Shown piece by piece: positions 25,008 to 33,357 of a stretch of DNA of 64,000 nucleotides. The stretch comes from Flavobacterium keumense. Lineage in GTDB: Bacteria; Bacteroidota; Bacteroidia; Flavobacteriales; Flavobacteriaceae. The stretch covers positions 2,294,001-2,358,000 of the forward strand of contig NZ_CP092332.1 of NCBI RefSeq assembly GCF_029866485.1. Direction: 5' to 3'. Below the pieces are notes generated by a model, which was given only the letters and a program-made list of their open reading frames with translations, made no database searches and had not been told where the DNA came from. The stretch's first letter is position 1. The number at the start of each line of letters is the position of its first letter. Position numbers and translations under genes: made by a program.

Positions 25008-26204
25008 ATGATAAACCCTTCAATACCAGGTTGGATAGATAAATTTTTCAGTGAGCAAAAAATTTCGAAAAAGAAATTCGTTACTGAAAGTAGTTCGTTT
25101 TACTCGAACTTAAGAGCTACTGGTTTCATTTATGGACATATTATTTCTTTAGATACACAATCAAAGATTCCAATTGAAAGTTGGTTTAAAGAAGAAATAT
25201 CAAAAGTTGCACTTTTCAATAGTTTATTGGGAGTTTACATTACCGCAAAAAAAGAGTTGAAATGGGATCATTTTATTTCGGAGGCAGTATCGTTTTATAA
25301 TGAAATGCATCCCGAAGAATTTAATTTATTTAAAAAGCTACTACCAAGAAATACTCCTTCACTTACTCTAGAAAAGTTTATTGATGAACGCGTTCAAACT
25401 AATGAAAACATTATCAGTAAAAACTTTTCTCACTTAGTAACTAATGCGCTTTTGTTCATTGATGTTTTGGCTTTTGGTCAATATGTAATTCATGGAACAA
25501 TTCCTGAGAAATACCTAAAAAAAGTTGAAGAAACCATCGTTAATATAGTTACTCTAGCTCTAAAAATAAAAACAAATAAATCCCAATATGATGATTTATT
25601 GATCAAACTTTTTGAAGCCTCTATTCGTTATAGTAAATTTTCTAAAAACTTGAATTTAAGTGTAGAAACGTTGCAATTGGATTATTTTACCAATGAATTA
25701 GAAAAGAGTTATTTAATTGACATTGCAGGAATGGCATTATGGAACGATGGTGTATTAGAAAACAACGAATCTCATTTTTTATATGAATTAGCAGAAGCTC
25801 TTTCAATTTCAGATGATTTTGTAAAACAAAGCATTATTGATACCAATAATTTTATACAACATTACAAAAACGAAATTCCATATTTCAATTATTCCAATCC
25901 TGTTAAACATTTTTATGATCAAACAACACAAAGTGTTGTAACTCTCATGACTAGAAATAAGACTCGTTTAGTTAAAGAAATTATCCAGAGTAAAGAGTTA
26001 ATGGTCTTATTAGCCTATTCTACCAGAAGAGATTTGAATGATAAAGAGAAAAAGAAGATCAAAAAACAACTATTGGATATCTGTAAAACAATACCCTCGT
26101 TAACTATTTTTTTATTACCTGGAGGTAGTTTACTATTACCAATTCTAATTAAATTTATACCAACACTCCTTCCTTCTGCCTTTAATGAAAATTTAGACGA
26201 TTAG
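25008..26204 (+). CDS. LETM1-related biofilm-associated protein
   Basis: A 398-residue protein found in Flavobacteria under this name. A middle segment (about 235-290, SYLIDIAGMALWNDGVLENN) resembles TerB-like helical domains. The C-terminus (KKIKKQLLDICKTIPSLTIF, then LLPGGSLLLPILIKFIP) resembles the LETM1 core with one hydrophobic segment. I see no signal peptide. Its biochemical role is not established, and the biofilm link comes from the family name only. Its stop overlaps the end of the convergent LysR gene by four bases. Confidence 0.75.
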   Translation: MINPSIPGWIDKFFSEQKISKKKFVTESSSFYSNLRATGFIYGHIISLDTQSKIPIESWFKEEISKVALFNSLLGVYITAKKELKWDHFISEAVSFYNEMHPEEFNLFKKLLPRNTPSLTLEKFIDERVQTNENIISKNFSHLVTNALLFIDVLAFGQYVIHGTIPEKYLKKVEETIVNIVTLALKIKTNKSQYDDLLIKLFEASIRYSKFSKNLNLSVETLQLDYFTNELEKSYLIDIAGMALWNDGVLENNESHFLYELAEALSISDDFVKQSIIDTNNFIQHYKNEIPYFNYSNPVKHFYDQTTQSVVTLMTRNKTRLVKEIIQSKELMVLLAYSTRRDLNDKEKKKIKKQLLDICKTIPSLTIFLLPGGSLLLPILIKFIPTLLPSAFNENLDD

Positions 26205-27124
26205 TAATTATTAATCCAAGAAAATTGTTTTTCATTTAATCGTTCCTTATTTTCTCGAATATAATGAAGATAGGCTGATGCCACAGGGCTCATTTTTTTA
26301 TCTTTCAACCAAATTAATTTCCAATTAGAAATTAATGGTAAACCATCTGCCTCGATTATTTTAACATCTTCATTTTCTAGTTCATTTTTTAAACCAATTA
26401 AAGGCATTATAGATACCCCTAACCCTGATATCACTGCCTGTTTTACGGCTTCATTAGAGGTTAATTGTAGTTTGCTTTTAACAAAAAAACCTTTATTTTT
26501 AAGATATTCTTCCATATAATATCGAGTTGCCGACCCTTCTTCTCTATAAATAAGCGGAATATCGACTAGCGATTTTTCAATAGTTAGAGTTTTATCTATG
26601 ACCAAATCTTTATTTCCAAAAAGGAATAATTTATTCAATAATAGAGATTCAAAATCTATATTAATGTCTTCTGGAACACTAGAAACTAAAGCAAAATCGA
26701 TTTCATTATTTTTTAGAGATTGAATTACTTTTAATTTATTAGTGACATCCATTTCCAATTCAACACCTTTATTTGTATTCATAAACTCTGTCAAAAAATA
26801 AGGCATAACATACTTACCGGTAGATACTACAGATAATTTTAAAATTCCAGATAAAATTCCTTTGTAAGAAAGTGTTTTGTAGTTGATTTTATCAACTTCG
26901 TTAATAATTTGTTCTGCAGCAAAAGCAATTTCTTTTCCAAAATCAGTAATGTATAATTTTCTCCCAATAACTTCTGTTAATGGAATATCAAACTGATCTT
27001 GAAAATTTTTCAACTGAATAGAAACGGCAGGTTGTGATAAATAGAGCTCTTCTGAAGCTTTAGTTATACTCTTCGTTTTTGAAACTTTCAAAAAAACTTT
27101 CAGTTGATGTAAGGTATAATTCAT
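26201..27124 (-). CDS. LysR family regulator, CbbR-like
   Basis: A 307-residue LysR regulator. The N-terminal winged helix begins LHQLKVFLKVSKTKSITKAS and LSQPAVSIQLKNF, the CbbR/CcmR-like style, and the periplasmic-binding-like effector domain follows. It is divergent from the five-gene run ending in the SbtA-type bicarbonate permease, so it is the likely regulator of that run. In autotrophs and cyanobacteria, CbbR/CcmR-type LysR proteins control carbon-acquisition genes. The effector here is unknown. The gap to the divergent gene is only about 43 bases and contains an inverted repeat. Confidence 0.88.
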   Translation of the reverse strand: MNYTLHQLKVFLKVSKTKSITKASEELYLSQPAVSIQLKNFQDQFDIPLTEVIGRKLYITDFGKEIAFAAEQIINEVDKINYKTLSYKGILSGILKLSVVSTGKYVMPYFLTEFMNTNKGVELEMDVTNKLKVIQSLKNNEIDFALVSSVPEDINIDFESLLLNKLFLFGNKDLVIDKTLTIEKSLVDIPLIYREEGSATRYYMEEYLKNKGFFVKSKLQLTSNEAVKQAVISGLGVSIMPLIGLKNELENEDVKIIEADGLPLISNWKLIWLKDKKMSPVASAYLHYIRENKERLNEKQFSWINNY

Positions 27125-27129
27125 AAAAT

Positions 27130-27165
27130 ATTTTTATTAAAAACATAACAAATATAAATAAAAAT
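27130..27165. promoter_or_regulatory. Inverted repeat in the LysR divergent promoter region
   Basis: The arms ATTTTTATT (27130-27138) and AATAAAAAT (27157-27165) are perfect complements. The position suits a LysR operator, but the sequence is all A+T, so chance is possible. Confidence 0.35.
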
Positions 27166-27167
27166 TT

Positions 27168-27398
27168 ATGAATTATTACTCTGTAATTTGCAAAAAAAAT
27201 TCACATATAATGGTATCAAATAAAAATAACCTCAAAAGCAAAAAAACAAATACAATACTACTATCAATTATTATTGTATTATCTGTAGGGATACTTTTAA
27301 ACATACTATCCAATTTTTCTGTATGGTCTACAGCACTGTTAGCATCATCTTTATTTGTGTCTACTTATTTGCTTAAAACATTAAATATTAAACTTTAG
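27168..27398 (+). CDS. Small two-span membrane protein of unknown function
   Basis: I do not recognise this short protein. It has two hydrophobic spans, one around TILLSIIIVLSVGILLNIL and one around WSTALLASSLFVSTYLL, after a Lys/Asn-rich cytoplasmic start. The alternative start ATG 27210 would leave more room for two divergent promoters and is biologically attractive. It is the first gene of the run that leads to the bicarbonate permease and is 4 bases from the next gene, so it is co-transcribed. Confidence 0.55.
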   Translation: MNYYSVICKKNSHIMVSNKNNLKSKKTNTILLSIIIVLSVGILLNILSNFSVWSTALLASSLFVSTYLLKTLNIKL

Positions 27399-27402
27399 AA
27401 AG

Positions 27403-27678
27403 ATGAAAAAAAATTCCAAATTTCAATTAATCAATGGGGTGTTTACTCCCGATGACGCAAAAAAAATACTTAATTCAATGATTATCAATAAAATACAGTA
27501 TCATGATTTGGAAGGCTTTAGTAACAATATTCGATTTAGCTTAAATCCATCACATTCAAAAAAAAGGATTGAAGAACTGAATGATATGAAATCAACCATA
27601 AACCAACTTTTAAATGAAATACAATCAAATGAACAAGTAGTTGAGCTGAAATGTGAATTTGAAATCAAAATAAAATAA
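27403..27678 (+). CDS. Small conserved-looking protein of unknown function
   Basis: A soluble 91-residue protein, predicted alpha/beta, beginning with a segment reading NGVFTPDDAKKILNSMIINK. I recall similar small proteins in Bacteroidota, but no function. It is not SbtB: the PII-like fold motifs and the C-terminal Cys loop of SbtB are missing. Its stop is directly followed by the ATG of the DUF6671 gene, so translation is probably coupled. Confidence 0.6.
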   Translation: MKKNSKFQLINGVFTPDDAKKILNSMIINKIQYHDLEGFSNNIRFSLNPSHSKKRIEELNDMKSTINQLLNEIQSNEQVVELKCEFEIKIK

Positions 27679-28515
27679 ATGTTTCAAGGACGTAAATTAA
27701 TAATTGCAACTCAACATCAAAAAGAAAAAATAATTGCACCTTTAATTGAAGATGCTATAGGAGTAAATTGTATTAAAAACACACTTTTTAATACTGACAC
27801 TTTAGGAACATTTTCTGGAGAAGTCGAAAGAAAAAATGATGTGATAACTACTTTGCGAAGCAAATGTATAAACGCTATGACAATGCACAATGTTGATCTG
27901 GCGATTGCAAGTGAAGGTTCTTTTGGCCAACATCCATCGTTGTTTTTTATACCGGGAAATGAAGAATCATTACTATTTCTAGACCTAAAAAATAATATTG
28001 AAATAGTTGCAAGAGAATTAAGTACTGAAACTAACTTTAGTGGTCAATATGTAAATAACAAATTCGAATTAAAAGAATTTTGTAAACAAGTAAAATTTCC
28101 ATCACATGCTCTAATTCTTAAATCAGATCAAACAAATTGGAGTGTAATTTATAAAGGAATAAACAACCATTCTAAATTATTATGGCTTTTTAACAAAATG
28201 ATAGACTCTTTCGGAAGAGTATACGTGGAAACAGATATGAGAGCACATCTTAATCCAACTCGAATGAGTGTTATCCAAAAGGCAAGTATCAAATTAGTCC
28301 AAAAAATACAATCAAAATGTCCGAGTTGCCAAACTCCGGGTTTTGATATTCAAAACGTTAATCCTGGCTTACCCTGCAGTTTGTGTGGTTCTGCAACTCG
28401 TTCAACATTAAGTGTGAATTATATATGTACGAAATGCAACTTCATGACAGAAGAAAAATTTCCTAACAAAAAGAAAACAGAAGACCCTATGTATTGTGAC
28501 TATTGTAATCCGTAA
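27679..28515 (+). CDS. DUF6671 family protein with two four-cysteine zinc-ribbon-like sites
   Basis: A 278-residue cytoplasmic protein of the uncharacterised DUF6671 family. The N-terminal part carries the motifs GTFSGEVER, ASEGSFGQHP and ETDMRAHLNPTRM, rich in polar residues that could form an active or binding site. The C-terminus holds two metal-binding-like clusters: Cys214, 217, 233, 236 and Cys250, 253, 273, 276. It starts at the stop codon of the previous gene and is followed after four bases by the Sua5 gene. Its position between a CbbR-like LysR and SbtA suggests a link to inorganic carbon; this is inference. Confidence 0.75.
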   Translation: MFQGRKLIIATQHQKEKIIAPLIEDAIGVNCIKNTLFNTDTLGTFSGEVERKNDVITTLRSKCINAMTMHNVDLAIASEGSFGQHPSLFFIPGNEESLLFLDLKNNIEIVARELSTETNFSGQYVNNKFELKEFCKQVKFPSHALILKSDQTNWSVIYKGINNHSKLLWLFNKMIDSFGRVYVETDMRAHLNPTRMSVIQKASIKLVQKIQSKCPSCQTPGFDIQNVNPGLPCSLCGSATRSTLSVNYICTKCNFMTEEKFPNKKKTEDPMYCDYCNP

Positions 28516-28519
28516 TCAA

Positions 28520-29482
28520 ATGACTATTGTAACCAAAAATATTCAAAAAGCAGGAAATGAACTTAACAGAGGACATGTTATAGCAATACCCACAGAAACA
28601 GTCTATGGATTAGCGGCTAGTATTTACAATGAAAATGCGATAGAAGCCATTTTCAAAATTAAAGAAAGACCTAATAATAATCCGTTAATAGTTCATATCA
28701 AATCAATCAATCAACTCACTGACATTGCAACTAACATTCCTGAATCTGCGTTAAAACTTGCCAATCATTTTTGGCCTGGACCACTCACACTCATATTAAA
28801 AAAACAAAGTAAAATATCAAATCTAATTACAGCGGGAAAAAATACTGTTGCAGTTCGAGTTCCTGATCACCCAATTACACAAGAACTATTAAACTATATT
28901 GATTATCCAATTGCAGCTCCTAGCGCCAATCCTTTCGGATCAATTAGCCCTACCTGCTCAAAACATGTATTAGACTATTTTAATGATAAAATAAAACTAA
29001 TTCTAGATGGAGGAAATTGTACAAAAGGAATTGAGTCAACTATCATAGGATTCGAAAACGAAACTCCCATATTATTTCGTCATGGGGCTCTTTCAATAAA
29101 CAATATTGAAAAGATTGTTGGCCCCGTCAAAATCATAACAAATGATAATCATACTCCTGATGCACCTGGTATGTTTTCAAGACATTATGCCCCAAAAACA
29201 AAAGCTTATCTTGTTGATAACGTAACTGAACATCTAAAATCAGTGAATGAAAAAAAAATAGGCATTCTAAGTTTCAATAATGCTATTAGTACACACAACA
29301 AAAATATTCAATTTGTATTATCTCCAAAAGGAGATTATAATGAGGCGGCAAAAAACCTATATGATTATTTACATCAATTAGATAAACTAAATCTTGATCT
29401 AATTTTAATTGAAAAATTACCCGACTTTAATTTAGGAAAGTCAATAAACGACAGACTTATTAGAGCCGTGACAGAAATATAA
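28520..29482 (+). CDS. Threonylcarbamoyl-AMP synthase (Sua5/YrdC/YciO family)
   Basis: A 320-residue Sua5-type enzyme. The YrdC domain has IPTETVYGLAA, KERPNNNPLIVHI and APSANPFGSISPT. The C-terminal Sua5 domain is introduced by APGMFSRHYAPK. These enzymes make threonylcarbamoyl-AMP from threonine, ATP and bicarbonate for the t6A modification of tRNA. I chose ATG 28520, four bases after the DUF6671 stop, because a GTG at 28496 would overlap that gene and lies in a local duplication. It is unusual to find it next to a bicarbonate permease; it could be the housekeeping copy or a specialised paralogue. Confidence 0.88.
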   Translation: MTIVTKNIQKAGNELNRGHVIAIPTETVYGLAASIYNENAIEAIFKIKERPNNNPLIVHIKSINQLTDIATNIPESALKLANHFWPGPLTLILKKQSKISNLITAGKNTVAVRVPDHPITQELLNYIDYPIAAPSANPFGSISPTCSKHVLDYFNDKIKLILDGGNCTKGIESTIIGFENETPILFRHGALSINNIEKIVGPVKIITNDNHTPDAPGMFSRHYAPKTKAYLVDNVTEHLKSVNEKKIGILSFNNAISTHNKNIQFVLSPKGDYNEAAKNLYDYLHQLDKLNLDLILIEKLPDFNLGKSINDRLIRAVTEI

Positions 29483-29593
29483 AACTAATAATTCTAAATG
29501 CAACGTTTGTAAATCAAAATTGGACTATTACATATTCAAAACATAAATAGAATGACATTTTTCCAAAATCAACAAAAACTCTTAAAATAAAAC

Positions 29594-30559
29594 ATGAATA
29601 CTAATCTACTAATTGAAAATTTAACAAATCCAGCACTTTTATTCTTTGTACTAGGAATAATTGCTGTTTATCTTAAAAGTGATTTAGCAATTCCTGAAAA
29701 CTCTTCAAAATTTATCTCATTATACCTACTTTTTGCTATTGGATTCAAAGGAGGACAGGAACTTTCTCATGAAGAATTTACAAGCGAAATTATCTGGTCC
29801 ATGCTTTTAGGAATAGCCATTTCAGTATTAATTCCTTTATATACTTTCTTTATACTAAAAAGAAAACTAAATGTGTTTGATGCTGGTGCGATAGCTGCAG
29901 CATATGGTTCTGTAAGTGCTGTTACTTTTGTAACAGCTGTATCTTATTTAGAGGCACATCAACTTAAACTTCATGGTCATATGGTAGCTATTATGGCACT
30001 AATGGAATCACCTGCAATAATTATAGGATTGCTTCTTATTTCTATTTTTCAAAATACAGAAAACAAAAAGATAAATCAAAAATCAATTGTAAAGCATTCT
30101 TTAACCAATGGTAGTGTATTACTTATCCTAGGGAGCTTGATTATTGGATACCTAGCCGATGCAAAACAAGCCGAAGGTATCAAACCATTTACAAATGATT
30201 TATTCAAAGGTTTTTTAGCTATCTTTTTACTAGACATGGGAATTTCAAGTGGGAGAAAATTAAAATCGTTTTTTAATTGTGGCTGGTTTCCATTTGTTTT
30301 TGCCTTTGTCATCCCAATAGTCAACGGATGTCTTTTCGCTATGATAAGTTCATTAGTAACTTCAGAAATTGCAAACCGATTCATCTTTGCAATTCTTGCA
30401 GCTAGTGCGTCTTATATTGCAGTACCTGCTACAATGAAAATAACGGTTCCTAAAGCAAATCCAGGTTTATATCTTCCAATGGCATTAGCTGTAACTTTCC
30501 CAGTAAATATTACCATAGGAATGCCTATTTACCTCTCCATTATTCATTATACCATGTAA
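29594..30559 (+). CDS. sbtA: Sodium-dependent bicarbonate permease, SbtA type
   Basis: A 321-residue inner-membrane protein with about ten hydrophobic spans. Family hallmarks are the opening NPALLFFVLGIIAVYLKSDL, the GFKGGQEL segment, and the repeat-like AAAYGSVSAVTFVTA and AASASYIAVPATMK. SbtA imports bicarbonate with sodium in cyanobacteria, and homologues occur in marine Flavobacteria, where they are thought to feed anaplerotic CO2 fixation. It follows Sua5 after 111 bases and converges with a beta-carbonic anhydrase, which supports the substrate assignment. No SbtB is adjacent. Confidence 0.92.
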   Translation: MNTNLLIENLTNPALLFFVLGIIAVYLKSDLAIPENSSKFISLYLLFAIGFKGGQELSHEEFTSEIIWSMLLGIAISVLIPLYTFFILKRKLNVFDAGAIAAAYGSVSAVTFVTAVSYLEAHQLKLHGHMVAIMALMESPAIIIGLLLISIFQNTENKKINQKSIVKHSLTNGSVLLILGSLIIGYLADAKQAEGIKPFTNDLFKGFLAIFLLDMGISSGRKLKSFFNCGWFPFVFAFVIPIVNGCLFAMISSLVTSEIANRFIFAILAASASYIAVPATMKITVPKANPGLYLPMALAVTFPVNITIGMPIYLSIIHYTM

Positions 30560-30576
30560 GACAAATCCAATATCAA

Positions 30577-31215
30577 TTAAAATTTTAATTGATATACTTC
30601 ATCTAAATCAACATCCGAACTAAAGTTAACATCCAAGTCAGTTACAAATCCTGAATTCAATCCGTACGCCCAACCGTGAAGGGTTAATTCCTGCCCCGCT
30701 TTCCAAGCTGACTGTACAATTGACGTTTTGGCCAAATCAAAAACTTGTTCTTTTACATTAACCTCAACAAAAGCGTTGAAACGTTCTTGTTCATCTTCTA
30801 TACCGTCTAAATACGTTTTATGCAAACGATAAATGTCTTTTATATGTCTAATCCAGTTATCAATTATTCCTATCGATTGGTTATTCATAGCTGCCTGAAC
30901 CCCACCACAACCGTAATGTCCACAAACAATAATATGCTTTACTTTCAAAACATTGACTGCATAATCTAGCACACTTAACATATTCATATCAGAATGAATG
31001 ACCATATTGGCAATATTTCGATGTACAAACACTTCCCCTGGCTTAGCACCTACAATCTCATTAGCAGGAACCCTACTATCTGAACATCCTATCCAAAGTA
31101 ACGGAGGTGTTTGTCTCTCAGCTAAATTTTGGAAATAATTAGGGTCTAATTGTAAAGAGTTTTCAACCCATTTTTTATTATTATCTAGTATTTTCTTGTA
31201 AAAATCGTCACTCAT
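30577..31215 (-). CDS. can: Beta-class carbonic anhydrase
   Basis: A 212-residue cytoplasmic enzyme interconverting CO2 and bicarbonate. Zinc ligands are Cys44, His100 and Cys103 (motifs WIGCSDSRVP and CGHYGCGG), with the Asp46-Arg48 dyad. It converges with the SbtA gene, only 17 bases between stops, so permease and anhydrase are genomic partners though on opposite strands. A -7 box TACATTTG precedes it at 31239-31246. It also faces away from the oxyR gene. Confidence 0.95.
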   Translation of the reverse strand: MSDDFYKKILDNNKKWVENSLQLDPNYFQNLAERQTPPLLWIGCSDSRVPANEIVGAKPGEVFVHRNIANMVIHSDMNMLSVLDYAVNVLKVKHIIVCGHYGCGGVQAAMNNQSIGIIDNWIRHIKDIYRLHKTYLDGIEDEQERFNAFVEVNVKEQVFDLAKTSIVQSAWKAGQELTLHGWAYGLNSGFVTDLDVNFSSDVDLDEVYQLKF

Positions 31216-31238
31216 GGATATATAGTTTTTGCTGTAAT

Positions 31239-31246
31239 CAAATGTA
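31239..31246 (-). promoter_or_regulatory. -7 box TACATTTG for carbonic anhydrase
   Basis: A full TAnnTTTG match on the minus strand, 23 bases before the start codon. The nearest -33 TTG is about 25 bases further up. Confidence 0.5.
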
Positions 31247-31372
31247 GTCTAAAATTAGATTCTTTTGTTCACAAAAAAACCATTTCCATCATTTATTTTA
31301 TATTTCAAAAGCCTAAAGAACTATTTAATCAAAAATAAATTCATTAAGTATAAGATAAATTGATTGTTTTTG

Positions 31373-31380
31373 TACTTTTG
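31373..31380 (+). promoter_or_regulatory. -7 box TACTTTTG for oxyR
   Basis: A full match 19 bases before ATG 31400. It overlaps the only longer in-frame start (TTG 31364), which I reject for that reason. Confidence 0.5.
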
Positions 31381-31399
31381 TATCAAAATTCATTATACA

Positions 31400-32341
31400 A
31401 TGACAATCACTCAACTTAAATACGTTTTAGCCGTTGCTGAACATAAAAACTTTACATTAGCCGCAGATAAATGTTTTGTCACACAGCCTACCTTGAGTAT
31501 GCAAATTCAAAAAATTGAAGAAGAATTAAATGTTCAGATATTTGACCGTACAAAAAAGCCTATTCAACTGACTGACATTGGTCAAAAAATAGTAAGCCAA
31601 GCTAAAAATATCGTTAATGAAGCAGACAGAATTCAAGATATTGTAGAACAACAAAAAGGATTTGTGGGTGGCGAATTTCGACTAGGTATCATCCCAACGA
31701 TTATGCCTACTTTGCTCCCCATGTTTTTAAATAATTTTATAAAAAAATACCCAAAAGTAAAACTTATCATTGAAGAGCTAAATACAGAGGAGATTATTAC
31801 AAAATTAAATAATGGTCATTTAGATGCTGCAATTGCCGCTACTCCGTTAGAAGAAGAAAAAATTAAAGAAATTGTATTGTATTTTGAACCTTTTGTAGCC
31901 TATATCCCTGAAGGACATCACCATTTTGAAAAACAAGAAATAGAAGTGAGTGATTTAAATTTGGATGAAATCCTGTTATTACAAGACGGACACTGTTTTA
32001 GAGATGGAATTTTAAATTTATGCAAAAATAATAACCGTAACGAAATCAATCATTTTCAAATTGAAAGCGGCAGTTTTGAAACGTTAATCAAATTAGCCGA
32101 TGAAGGTTTAGGTACTACACTACTTCCTTATTTACACACATTGGATTTAAAAGAAGCTGACAAAACCAAACTACGTCATTTCAAAGAACCAAAGCCGGCG
32201 CGCGAAGTGAGTTTAATTTTTCCTAAAAGCGAATTGAAAATTCATATCATTGATGCTTTACGAAGTACAATTGCTGGAGTCATAAAAGGCGCTATTGTTT
32301 TTCAAAATGTTGAAATTATAAGCCCTATCCAAAAAAAATAA
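31400..32341 (+). CDS. oxyR: Hydrogen peroxide-inducible regulator OxyR
   Basis: A 313-residue LysR-type regulator beginning MTITQLKYVLAVAEHKNF. The redox motif GHCFRDGILNLC places the two cysteines at 199 and 208, the same numbers and spacing as in E. coli OxyR, so it should form the peroxide-sensing disulfide. Start ATG 31400 is supported by the -7 box at 31373-31380. It is divergent from carbonic anhydrase; whether OxyR also controls that gene is open. A terminator overlaps the stop codon region. Confidence 0.93.
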   Translation: MTITQLKYVLAVAEHKNFTLAADKCFVTQPTLSMQIQKIEEELNVQIFDRTKKPIQLTDIGQKIVSQAKNIVNEADRIQDIVEQQKGFVGGEFRLGIIPTIMPTLLPMFLNNFIKKYPKVKLIIEELNTEEIITKLNNGHLDAAIAATPLEEEKIKEIVLYFEPFVAYIPEGHHHFEKQEIEVSDLNLDEILLLQDGHCFRDGILNLCKNNNRNEINHFQIESGSFETLIKLADEGLGTTLLPYLHTLDLKEADKTKLRHFKEPKPAREVSLIFPKSELKIHIIDALRSTIAGVIKGAIVFQNVEIISPIQKK

Positions 32342-32368
32342 AAAAGGAACCTGAAAAGGTTCCTTTTT
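32341..32368. terminator. Bidirectional terminator after oxyR
   Basis: A perfect 11-bp stem AAAAAGGAACC (32341-32351) pairs with GGTTCCTTTTT (32358-32368). It ends 3 bases from the stop of the convergent small gene, so both can use it. Confidence 0.88.
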
Positions 32369-32370
32369 AT

Positions 32371-32568
32371 TTATACATTGATTACTTGTAAACAAGATTT
32401 TAATTCTGGCCTTTCACGTGTAAATCTAAACAACCATTCCTTTAATTGTTCCATCTCGTAGGGCAGCAAAGTTTTAATAGCTTTTTGCAATTCTTTGTAA
32501 AAAAGAGTAGGATCAAAACTTACTCTTTCTAGAATAGATTTGGTGTAGTCAAGCATTACTTTTGTCAT
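32371..32568 (-). CDS. Small conserved Flavobacteria protein of unknown function
   Basis: A 65-residue soluble helical protein beginning MTKVMLDYTKSILERVSFDP. I recall close relatives with the same opening and the LPYEMEQLKEWLF segment across Bacteroidota, always uncharacterised. I choose ATG 32568 because that matches the relatives' length; an ATG at 32598 would add ten residues. It stands alone between oxyR and mnmD. Confidence 0.72.
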   Translation of the reverse strand: MTKVMLDYTKSILERVSFDPTLFYKELQKAIKTLLPYEMEQLKEWLFRFTRERPELKSCLQVINV

Positions 32569-32682
32569 AATGAATTCAATTTTTGGGTTAAACTTCAATT
32601 TTAAAGTAGCATAAAATTACATTAATAATATATGGCACTACTCTTATTTAACGAAGTTTTAAGTAATTTATTTTATTGCAAA

Positions 32683-33357
32683 TTAAAACGTTAATTCTGC
32701 TTTACTTGCCCTAAACATTTCTCTTTTACCTGGTGGACCAGGCAATTTCTCAACTGTAAATCCTACTTCTATCATACTTCTTTTTACCACACCACGCGCA
32801 GCATAAGTCACTAATTTACCTCCAGGTCGAAGTGCGGTATACATTTTTTGAAAAATGGTAGTACTCCATAATTCAGGCTGTACTCTGTAGCCAAAAGCAT
32901 CAAAATAAATCAAATCAAATTGTTCCGAATCTGCAATTTCATCAAAAAACTGCTTGCGTTTAGTTAATTCAAAATCAGTATTTAATATCACTTTCTCGTT
33001 CCATTTACTTTCATGCATTTGTTCAAACACCTCCTTTTGTGCTATGGCGTTCAATTTAGCTACATAATTCATCGCAAGAACTTCGGAAGCGTTTACAGGA
33101 TACGCTTCAACTCCGACATAATTAATCGATTGATTTAATTTTTGAGATTCTAAAAAAGTAATAAAAGCGTTCAAACCTGTTCCAAACCCGATTTCTAAAA
33201 TGGAAACAGATTGATTGGGAAATAGCGAAAGTCCATTCTGAATAAAAACATGTTGGGCTTCTTGAATTGCCCCGTGTTTTGAATGATAACACTCATCCCA
33301 TTCTTTGAGATGAATTGTCGTTGAACCATCAAGAGTTTGAATAATTTCTCTTTCCAA
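32683..33357 (-). CDS. mnmD: tRNA mnm5s2U34 methyltransferase MnmD (stand-alone)
   Basis: A 224-residue Rossmann methyltransferase. It holds the DUF752 domain that, in E. coli MnmC, is fused to an FAD oxidase domain; here it is alone, as usual in Bacteroidota. Motifs are LEIGFGTGLNAF (SAM binding, about 54-65), IYFDAFGYRVQPELW and the C-terminal LPGPPGKREM. It adds the final methyl to nm5s2U34 of tRNAs for Lys, Glu and Gln. The 297 bases upstream of it are shared with ilvE and hold mostly A+T-rich sequence. Confidence 0.9.
   Translation of the reverse strand: MEREIIQTLDGSTTIHLKEWDECYHSKHGAIQEAQHVFIQNGLSLFPNQSVSILEIGFGTGLNAFITFLESQKLNQSINYVGVEAYPVNASEVLAMNYVAKLNAIAQKEVFEQMHESKWNEKVILNTDFELTKRKQFFDEIADSEQFDLIYFDAFGYRVQPELWSTTIFQKMYTALRPGGKLVTYAARGVVKRSMIEVGFTVEKLPGPPGKREMFRASKAELTF

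Noticed and set aside
27177..27190. TAATTTG upstream of the small membrane protein gene as a -7 box
   Set aside because: It is one base short of TAnnTTTG and has no TTG at the right distance, so I did not list it, although it would favour the start at 27210.
27403..27678. SbtB (PII-like regulator of SbtA)
   Set aside because: Length is close, but the nucleotide-binding loops and the C-terminal cysteine loop of SbtB are missing.
28496..28519. GTG 28496 as the start of the Sua5 gene
   Set aside because: It would overlap the DUF6671 gene and adds residues duplicated from the following start; ATG 28520 gives the usual Sua5 N-terminus.
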